Of a stretch of 9,695 bases of DNA, positions 5,530-9,695 are shown piece after piece. Position 1 is the first letter of the stretch. Every line of letters begins with the position of its first letter. The DNA is from JBKHJZ01 sp046537875 (GTDB lineage Bacteria; Actinomycetota; Acidimicrobiia; Acidimicrobiales; VFJN01). Below the pieces are notes generated by a model. It was not told the origin of the DNA. It did not search any database and saw only the letters and a list, made by a program, of their open reading frames with translations. The stretch lies in the NCBI GenBank assembly GCA_046537875.1, contig JBKHJZ010000125.1, forward strand, positions 1-9,695. Direction: 5' to 3'. A program made the translations under genes and the position numbers.

Positions 5530-5670
5530 ATGTCCATCGAGCTCAACCACACCATCGTCGTGTCGAACGACGCCGAGGTGTCCGGCCGGGGGGGCGGCGA
5601 AGAAGCGGGCCGGAGAGGGCACGACCGCCCCCCGCCTGCCACCGGCCTCGAGGCACTCCGACCCGGGTGA
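5530..5670 (+). pseudogene. 5' stub of a VOC/glyoxalase-family gene
   Basis: Starting 12 bases after the SnoaL-like stop, the frame opens MSIELNHTIVVSNDAEVS, which matches the N-terminus of actinobacterial VOC (glyoxalase/bleomycin-resistance/dioxygenase) proteins, including the first-strand metal-ligand His at residue 7. After codon 18 (about 5583) the sequence turns into a G-run and Gly/Arg/Pro-rich low-complexity reading that ends at TGA 5668. The remaining roughly 100 residues of a VOC protein are absent from all frames as far as can be read. A deletion at or near the G-run (5588-5594) is the likely cause. No clear Shine-Dalgarno precedes it, and it probably makes no functional product. 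Confidence 0.6.
5589..5633 (+). terminator. 9-bp GC hairpin after the SnoaL-like gene
   Basis: Arms ggggggcgg (5589-5597) and ccgcccccc (5625-5633) are exact reverse complements with a 27-base loop. The stem lies about 70 bases downstream of the SnoaL-like stop, inside the degenerate part of the VOC stub. No T-run follows. It may serve as the terminator that isolates the SnoaL-like gene from the STAS cluster. Confidence 0.35.
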
Positions 5671-5700
5671 TCCCCCAGCCCACCTTCTGTCTGCTGGGTG

Positions 5701-5706
5701 TAGCCT
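5701..5706 (+). promoter_or_regulatory. candidate -10 box (TAGCCT) for the STAS operon
   Basis: TAGCCT fits TAnnnT and is preceded by G, like the GTAGCAT and GTAGGAT boxes before two other genes here. A start near 5713 would give a leader of about 107 bases before the STAS ATG. No convincing -35 is visible; the upstream stem cccagc/gctggg (5674-5679, 5693-5698) occupies that space. The assignment rests on the hexamer and its recurrence only. Confidence 0.35.
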
Positions 5707-5713
5707 CGACGGT

Positions 5714-5774
5714 GGCACGACATCGTGCCCCACGTGCCGGCCAGCCCCTGGTTGGCCCGGGAGCGGTACTCCGG
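5714..5774 (+). other. three consecutive hairpins in the STAS leader
   Basis: Three stems follow one another between the candidate promoter and the STAS start. Stem 1 is ggcacga/tcgtgcc (5714-5720, 5723-5729). Stem 2 is ggccagc/gttggcc (5739-5745, 5751-5757; one G-U pair, 5-base loop). Stem 3 is ccgggag/ctccgg (5757-5763, 5769-5774; one bulged G, 5-base loop). Stems 2 and 3 share base 5757. None displays the A-at-1, G-at-4 hexaloop expected of an ANTAR target, so any regulatory role is open. Confidence 0.45.
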
Positions 5775-5819
5775 ACCCTGGTAGCGCTTCATCCGCAGCG
5801 CCTGATCCAGGAGATCCCC

Positions 5820-6230
5820 ATGGGTTCCGTGCAGTCCGCTTCCATCAGGTCGTCGTCGATCACCCGCCCCCGGCGGCGCGCCGCGGTGTCCGCCAACGGC
5901 GACGCCGATCGCACGGTCGTCCGGCTCCGCGGCGAGTACGACCTCGCGACGAGAGCCGCGCTGCAGGACACCCTGGACCGGGCGATCGCACACGGCGACG
6001 GCGACCTCGTGGTCGACCTGAGCAAGGTGCGGTTCATGGACGCGGGGTCGGTCGGGATCATCCTCCAGGCCCGCGATGCGCTCCGGGCGCGATCGTGCTC
6101 GTTGACCGTGCGGTCCCCCAGGGGCATCACCCGACGCATCTTCGAGCTGTGCGACCTCACGCATCTCATCGACACCGGCCCCTCCCATGCCGTGTCGACG
6201 TCGCGAACCAACGGTCGCCGGGGGCCATGA
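5820..6230 (+). CDS. STAS-domain protein (anti-sigma factor antagonist-like)
   Basis: The 136-residue product has one STAS domain at about 31-120 after a Ser/Arg-rich 30-residue leader. Strands and helices run RTVVRLRGEYDLATRAALQD (31-50), DLVVDLSKVRFMDAGSVGII (62-81), SCSLTVRSPRGITRRIFELC (92-111). STAS proteins of this size act in partner switching by binding an anti-sigma kinase. The usual DSSG motif containing the phosphorylated serine reads D74-A75-G76-S77 here, so the classical phospho-site (SpoIIAA Ser58 position) is alanine and a serine sits two positions later. The start is firm: AGGAG (5809-5813) is six bases from ATG. Its stop overlaps the next gene's ATG (ATGA), so the two proteins are probably made together. 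No RsbW-like kinase or sigma gene is in the window. Confidence 0.9.
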   Translation: MGSVQSASIRSSSITRPRRRAAVSANGDADRTVVRLRGEYDLATRAALQDTLDRAIAHGDGDLVVDLSKVRFMDAGSVGIILQARDALRARSCSLTVRSPRGITRRIFELCDLTHLIDTGPSHAVSTSRTNGRRGP

Positions 6231-6952
6231 GCGGCGTGGGTGATCGGCGGCTGCGGATCCTCGCCGGGCTCGGTGGCGACGCCGCCGATGTGGCGACGGC
6301 GCAGTTGTGCCGGGTGAGTGCCGAGGTCACCCGCATGACCGGTGCAGGCATCATGCTGATGTCCGGCGACGTGTCCCGGGGTTCGCTGTGCACCACCAGC
6401 GACGTGAGCGCGCTCATCGAGCAGCTGCAGTACGACCTGGGTGAAGGGCCGTGCATCGACGCGTACCAGCAGCACCGGCCCGTGCTCGAACCCGACCTCG
6501 CCGAGCCCGTCACCCCCCGCTGGCTGGCGTTCACCGGCCCGGCGGTCGAGGCCGGTGTACGCGCTGTGTTCGGCTTCCCCCTCCAGGTCGGAGCGGTCCG
6601 CCTCGGCGCACTCAACCTGTACCGCGACCGGCCGGGGCCGCTCACCGACGAGCAGCACGCCGACGCGCTGGTCGTGGCCGGTGTCGCCGCTCAGGCCATC
6701 CTCGCGCTGCAGTCGAAGGCACCTGCGGGAAAGCTGGCTGAAGCGCTGGAGGAGGGCGCCGACCTCCAGTTCGTGGTGCACCAGGCCGCCGGCATGGTCG
6801 CCGTCCAGCTCGGCGTCAGCGTCGGCCAGGCGCTCGTCCGCCTGCGGGCCCACGCCTTCGCCGACGCCCGTCCCCTCAAGGACGTGGCCGACGACGTCGT
6901 GTCGAGGAAGCTGCGCTTCGACCGGGTCGGCGAGGGGGACAGGGAGCCGTGA
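6227..6952 (+). CDS. GAF-ANTAR regulator, atypical ANTAR
   Basis: The 241-residue product has a GAF sensor domain (about 20-163) and a C-terminal ANTAR domain (about 175-232). The GAF region shows the actinobacterial GEGPCID motif (72-78, Cys76) and VRLGALNLYRDRPGPL (124-139). ANTAR domains are three-helix RNA binders that act by antitermination. Here the normal QAKG of helix 1 reads Q186-A-A-G189, losing the lysine, and the helix-2 A[F/Y]xxLR reads ALVRLR, losing the aromatic residue; the downstream ADARPLKDVADDVV part is normal. RNA binding could therefore be weakened or altered (inference). It starts within the STAS stop (ATGA), giving coupling with the STAS protein and suggesting joint function. 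No separate Shine-Dalgarno of quality is seen (GGGGGCC only). Confidence 0.88.
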   Translation: MSGVGDRRLRILAGLGGDAADVATAQLCRVSAEVTRMTGAGIMLMSGDVSRGSLCTTSDVSALIEQLQYDLGEGPCIDAYQQHRPVLEPDLAEPVTPRWLAFTGPAVEAGVRAVFGFPLQVGAVRLGALNLYRDRPGPLTDEQHADALVVAGVAAQAILALQSKAPAGKLAEALEEGADLQFVVHQAAGMVAVQLGVSVGQALVRLRAHAFADARPLKDVADDVVSRKLRFDRVGEGDREP

Positions 6953-7001
6953 TCCGGCACGCTCGGGACGGGTCGACGTCGGCCGCTGCGGGGGCCGGCC
7001 G

Positions 7002-7007
7002 TAGCAT
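7002..7007 (+). promoter_or_regulatory. candidate -10 box (TAGCAT) for the second GAF-ANTAR gene
   Basis: TAGCAT fits TAnnnT and would place the transcript start near 7014, about 59 bases before the preferred ATG at 7073. Immediately upstream, cggccg (6980-6985) and cggccg (6996-7001) can pair, which may end the STAS/GAF-ANTAR transcript. No good -35 is apparent. Confidence 0.4.
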
Positions 7008-7016
7008 GGCCGCGAG

Positions 7017-7062
7017 GTCACGCTTCAGGCCGGGACCGCGGTATGGCCGAGGTCGTCGTGAC
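7017..7062 (+). promoter_or_regulatory. leader hairpin ending at the Shine-Dalgarno
   Basis: gtcacg (7017-7022) and cgtgac (7057-7062) pair exactly and enclose 34 bases that include the palindrome accgcggt (7035-7042). The right arm ends one base before the GGGAGA ribosome-binding site (7063-7068), so folding could expose or restrict translation of the second GAF-ANTAR gene. A regulatory role is inference. Confidence 0.3.
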
Positions 7063-7072
7063 GGGAGATCCG

Positions 7073-7813
7073 ATGCGTAGAGAAGCCGTCCTCGCCCGGA
7101 CGTTCGTGGAGTTGGCCGACACGCTCGTGGCCGACTTCGACGTGGTGGACATCCTGACCCTGCTCACCGACCGTTGCGTCGAGGTCCTCGACGTCGGCGC
7201 GGCCGGGCTCATGCTTGTCTCCCCCGACGGTGACCTGCGGGTGATGGCATCGTCGAGCGAGGCGATGCGTGTGCTGGAGCTGTTCGAGCTGCAGGCGCGG
7301 GAGGGCCCCTGTCTGGACTGCTACCGCACGGGCGAGCTGGTGGTGAACCAGGAGCTGGCGACGGCCGCTCACCGTTGGCCGCGGTTCGGGCCCGAGGCGC
7401 TCGACGCGGGCTTCCGCGCGGTGCACGCGGTGCCCATGCGGCTGCGGGACACCGTCATCGGGGCCCTGAACCTGTTCCAGATAGAGCCCGGGCGGATGCC
7501 CGAGGCCGACATCGACACTGCACGCGCCCTCGCGGATGTCGCGACGATCGCAATCCTCCAGCACCGGGCCACCGTCGGGTCCCAGGTCGTCAACGAGGGT
7601 CTCAACCATGCGCTCACCAGCCGCATCGTCATCGAGCAGGCCAAGGGGGTGATCGCCGAGCGCAGCGGGGTCACCATGCAGCGGGCGTTCGCCGCTCTGC
7701 GGGCCTACGCCCGAAACCGCAACCTTCGGCTGGCCGACGTGGCCCACGGGGTGATCGACGGGAGCCTGCGCGTGCCTGCGCTCGAGCCTCCGCTCCGCGC
7801 CGATCCGTCCTGA
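7073..7813 (+). CDS. GAF-ANTAR regulator, canonical ANTAR
   Basis: The 246-residue product has a GAF domain (about 10-165) and an ANTAR domain (about 172-230). Distinctive segments are LARTFVELADTLVADFDVVD (7-26), GAAGLMLVSPDGDLRVMASS (42-61), REGPCLDCYRTGELV (76-90) with Cys80 and Cys83, and TVIGALNLF (127-135). The ANTAR part has the full pattern: IEQAKGVIAERSGV (187-200), AFAALRAYAR (205-214) and LRLADVAHGVI (218-228). Such proteins are thought to couple a small-molecule or redox signal in GAF to RNA-based antitermination; the ligand is unknown. ATG 7073 is preferred over ATG 7043 because GGGAGA lies 4-9 bases upstream and homologues of this type usually begin close to the REAVLARTFVELAD segment. 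It is a paralogue of the preceding gene with a better preserved RNA-binding region. Confidence 0.92.
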   Translation: MRREAVLARTFVELADTLVADFDVVDILTLLTDRCVEVLDVGAAGLMLVSPDGDLRVMASSSEAMRVLELFELQAREGPCLDCYRTGELVVNQELATAAHRWPRFGPEALDAGFRAVHAVPMRLRDTVIGALNLFQIEPGRMPEADIDTARALADVATIAILQHRATVGSQVVNEGLNHALTSRIVIEQAKGVIAERSGVTMQRAFAALRAYARNRNLRLADVAHGVIDGSLRVPALEPPLRADPS

Positions 7814-7849
7814 GCCCACCGCGAGCACGCACGCTCCGGGCCTCGCGAT

Positions 7850-7864
7850 GCACGTCGAACGTGC
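7850..7864. terminator. small hairpin after the second GAF-ANTAR gene
   Basis: gcacgt (7850-7855) and acgtgc (7859-7864) form a 6-bp stem with a 3-base loop, 37 bases after the stop. A second possible stem pairs gcccgc (7896-7901) with gcgggc (7918-7923). Both lie in the 128-bp gap between converging genes. Neither has a U-tract, so termination is plausible but weakly supported. Confidence 0.35.
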
Positions 7865-7941
7865 GGGCGATGCCCTGCGGCTGAGGAACCCGCCTGCCCG
7901 CTGGCTGGTGTCGCGCGGCGGGCGTGCCGAGGTCGGCGCGG

Positions 7942-8496
7942 CTACGGCCGGCGGCCGGTGGCGGCGAGCAGCTTCGTCTGCGGGTCGGCGCCGGGGGCCA
8001 CCTCGACCCGGCGGCCGTACTGGCCGCTCTTCTCGAGCGCGTCGCCGATCTGCTCGACGCCGGCCAGCATCCCCCGCACCTCGTCGGGGTCCAGGGTCAC
8101 GTCGACACCTGCGGATCGGGCCAGGTCCCAGGTGTGGATGAGCACGTCGCCGAGGATGAACTGGGCGATCGCGTCGTCGAGCCGGTGGCGCCCCGCGCGC
8201 TCGTGGTCGAACTCACCCGCCGCCACGTCGGGGTCGTCGAGCAGGCCCTGGAGCGCGTCGCGCAGCGCCGCCCACGCCGCCACCGGATCGTCGTCGACCG
8301 GCGGGCCCGCAGGCAGCTCCACGCCGGCTCCGGCGTGGAGGAACGCCGGTACCCAGGTCACCAGGTGGCGGACCACGTCGCGCGCCACCCAGCCCTCGCA
8401 CGGCGACGGGTTCTCCCAGGCGTCCGCGGGCACCGCCTGAGCCGTCTCGGTGAACGCTCCGGAGACCCGGCGGAACCGACCGGAGATCTCGCTCAT
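7942..8496 (-). CDS. TIGR03086-type DinB/maleylpyruvate isomerase-fold protein
   Basis: The 184-residue product belongs to the mycothiol-dependent maleylpyruvate isomerase N-domain / DinB superfamily (TIGR03086-like). The four-helix bundle metal site is visible: H44 in VARDVVRHLVTWVP (37-50), and D117 and H121 in GDVLIHTWDLARS (116-128), equivalent to the His, Glu/Asp-x3-His triad of maleylpyruvate isomerase. Other family segments are the N-terminal RFRRVSGAFTE, NPSPCEGW (29-36) and the closing KLLAATGRRP. These proteins are thought to be metal-dependent, mycothiol-using transferases or isomerases; the substrate here is unknown. The start is supported by GAGGGAG nine bases upstream of ATG. 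It has its own candidate promoter and is 86 bp downstream of the oxygenase-like gene on the same strand. Confidence 0.92.
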   Translation of the reverse strand: MSEISGRFRRVSGAFTETAQAVPADAWENPSPCEGWVARDVVRHLVTWVPAFLHAGAGVELPAGPPVDDDPVAAWAALRDALQGLLDDPDVAAGEFDHERAGRHRLDDAIAQFILGDVLIHTWDLARSAGVDVTLDPDEVRGMLAGVEQIGDALEKSGQYGRRVEVAPGADPQTKLLAATGRRP

Positions 8497-8545
8497 GTGC
8501 TGTCGCTCCCTCGTCCTGGTGCGCCCGGACCGGCCCGGATCGACG

Positions 8546-8576
8546 ATCCTACGGCCGTCCCGCCGCGGCGAGGCAA
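8546..8576 (-). promoter_or_regulatory. candidate promoter TTGCCT-N19-TAGGAT
   Basis: On the minus strand TTGCCT (8576-8571) and TAGGAT (8551-8546) are separated by 19 bases, a little longer than ideal. The -10 is the third GTAGnnT box in the window. The start would fall near 8539, leaving a leader of about 43 bases with a good Shine-Dalgarno before the DinB-fold gene. Confidence 0.45.
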
Positions 8577-8582
8577 GGGCTC

Positions 8583-9554
8583 TCAGGCCGCGGCCGTGGT
8601 CGGGTACCGGACGTAGACGTCCTGCAGCGTGCGCAGCACGGTGGGGTCGCGCCGCGGGTCCTCGGGCAGGTGCAGGTCGACGCCGCGGTGCCGGAGGTCG
8701 GTCTCGAAGCGGGCGATCACCTCGGGCAGGTCGATGTCGTCGCTGTGGTCGTCGTGGCGCCGGCGGTCGGCCTCGTCGTCGAACACGATCGCCTTCCACG
8801 ACAGGCTCACCCGCAGCTTCTCGCGGGGGAACCGCGCCAGCTCCCGGCCGTCCTCGACGATGCCCCACGTGTCGCCGTCGAGCCGGACCAGCTCGCTGTC
8901 GAGCCCCATGGCGACCATGCCGTCTTCGGGCCGCCCGGTCGGCCGCACGCGGTGCCACAGCACGTCGTTGTCGGCGACCACCGCCGTGTTGTGGATCGCG
9001 CCCTCGTGGACCACCGGTGGGGCGTCGGGCCCGTCCGGCCAGTACTCGAACCCGCCGTCGCCGCCCGCGTAGAACCACGACACGGCCGTCGCGATCTTCA
9101 CCCGCACGTCCTCGAACAGGCCGGACGCGCCCATGATCGCCAGGAAGGCCACCGGGTGCTCGCTGCGGTCGAAGCCCCGGAACGCGGGGATGTCGGTGTG
9201 GCCCGCACCCTGGGGGAACGGGAGCTGCCAGGTCAGGTTCACGTACACGGTGGTCGGGCGCACGATCTCGCCGCCGAACACCTGCCGGGCGGCCGCCGCG
9301 AAGCGGGGGCTGGCGAGGACGGGCTCGACGCCCGGCAGGGGCCGACCGTCCACGGCCCAGTCGCCCCGGAACACCGGCGCCACCGGCAGCTCCGTGGCGC
9401 CGCGGTCGCCAGACAGGGTGGCGTACTCGGCGCCGGTGGCGATGTAGCGCTGCACGGGCCAGTAGGGCTGGTGCCGGTCGACGAGCTGGTCGACCAGCTC
9501 CGGATCGTCGACCGCGCGGTCGAGCAGCACCGGCGCCCGCATCTCGGTTCCCAT
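8583..9554 (-). CDS. uncharacterised protein, 2OG/Fe(II) oxygenase-like signature
   Basis: The 323-residue product was not recognised as a named family. It carries a plausible double-stranded beta-helix iron site: H119-x-D121 in GAGHTDIPAFRG (116-127), then H201 in NDVLWHRVRPTGRPEDG (196-212), with R204 or R207 placed like the 2-oxoglutarate-binding arginine. Preceding strand VYVNLTWQLPFPQ (103-115) and the segment VSWFYAGGDGGFEYWPDG (158-175) fit a soluble enzyme; no signal peptide or membrane helix is seen. A His/Asp-rich patch, RRRHDDHSDDID, lies at 264-275. ATG 9554 is chosen because GGAGGGG precedes it at about 4 bases; ATG 9596 lacks a ribosome-binding site. An Fe(II)/2OG hydroxylase acting on a small molecule or peptide is the best guess (inference). 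A cupin without oxygenase activity is the alternative. Confidence 0.75.
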   Translation of the reverse strand: MGTEMRAPVLLDRAVDDPELVDQLVDRHQPYWPVQRYIATGAEYATLSGDRGATELPVAPVFRGDWAVDGRPLPGVEPVLASPRFAAAARQVFGGEIVRPTTVYVNLTWQLPFPQGAGHTDIPAFRGFDRSEHPVAFLAIMGASGLFEDVRVKIATAVSWFYAGGDGGFEYWPDGPDAPPVVHEGAIHNTAVVADNDVLWHRVRPTGRPEDGMVAMGLDSELVRLDGDTWGIVEDGRELARFPREKLRVSLSWKAIVFDDEADRRRHDDHSDDIDLPEVIARFETDLRHRGVDLHLPEDPRRDPTVLRTLQDVYVRYPTTAAA

Positions 9555-9632
9555 GGTCCCCTCCGGTCTCGCGACCCCACCATGCTGTCCCACCACGGGC
9601 GCCGGCGCATGCCGTCCGGACCGCGGGCGGCG

Positions 9633-9695
9633 TCAGGCCGCCCGGCGGACCATGTCGTGCAGGGTCACGTCGATGGGTGTCGAGCAGCGGACGCG
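9633..9695 (-). CDS. C-terminal end of an unidentified protein (partial)
   Basis: The minus strand carries 20 in-frame codons and a TGA at 9635-9633, running off the window. The visible tail reads RVRCSTPIDVTLHDMVRRAA. Codon use is like the other genes. The gap to the next start (9554) is 78 bp and contains ccggcg-rich short inverted repeats but no clear promoter. The tail is too short to assign a family; it could be co-transcribed with the oxygenase-like gene. Confidence 0.5.
   Translation of the reverse strand, partial: RVRCSTPIDVTLHDMVRRAA

Noticed and set aside
5714..5774. ANTAR target (paired hexaloop) in the STAS leader
   Set aside because: None of the loops is a hexaloop with A at position 1 and G at position 4, so the known target rule is not met.
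5789..7021. 410-codon minus-strand open frame opposite the STAS and first GAF-ANTAR genes
   Set aside because: Complementary shadow of two strongly supported genes; no motifs of its own.
7025..7828. 267-codon minus-strand open frame opposite the second GAF-ANTAR gene
   Set aside because: Shadow of a gene with a clear Shine-Dalgarno and family motifs.

Overview
The window is very GC-rich and every convincing gene uses strongly G/C-biased third positions. The gene content points to Actinomycetota, and the mix looks most like an Acidimicrobiia-type genome (inference; no rRNA or other marker is present). It includes a TIGR03086-type mycothiol/DinB-fold protein, GAF-ANTAR regulators, a STAS antagonist with a strong Shine-Dalgarno, and -10 boxes of the TAnnnT kind.

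Layout. (a) 1-130: hairpins and four head-to-tail 19-bp repeats, perhaps the worn right end of an IS21-like element. (b) 131-630 (+): a TfoX-N-domain protein, then an unrecognised 45-codon ORF overlapping it by ATGA. (c) 627-1097 (-): a pyridoxamine-phosphate-oxidase-fold protein. (d) 1098-1650: mostly non-coding, with a 5'-truncated SMP-30/gluconolactonase remnant and a strong hairpin. (e) 1651-2486 (-): an ArsR-family repressor translationally coupled to an SRPBCC/AHSA1 protein, with a perfect palindrome upstream. (f) 2668-5007 (-): a large secreted, C-terminally membrane-anchored GH15-like (alpha/alpha)6 glycosidase whose 3' end has a partial duplicate just downstream. (g) 5074-5517 (+): a divergent SnoaL/NTF2-like protein, then the stub of a VOC/glyoxalase gene (5530-5670). 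(h) 5820-7813 (+): a regulatory cluster of one STAS protein and two GAF-ANTAR proteins. (i) 7942-9554 (-): a DinB/maleylpyruvate-isomerase-fold protein and an unassigned protein with a 2-oxoglutarate/Fe(II) oxygenase-like HxD...H signature. (j) 9633-9695 (-): the last 20 codons of a further gene.

How the genes fit together. The ArsR-SRPBCC pair is a self-contained regulatory module. The STAS/GAF-ANTAR cluster is the most interesting part. It joins an anti-anti-sigma-type domain, which lacks the usual phosphorylatable serine, by a 4-bp overlap to an ANTAR protein whose RNA-binding helix region departs from the usual pattern. A second, canonical GAF-ANTAR gene follows with its own probable promoter. 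The other genes look like ordinary, independently transcribed single genes. Three gene remnants and the repeat block suggest past insertions and deletions in the first 6 kb.
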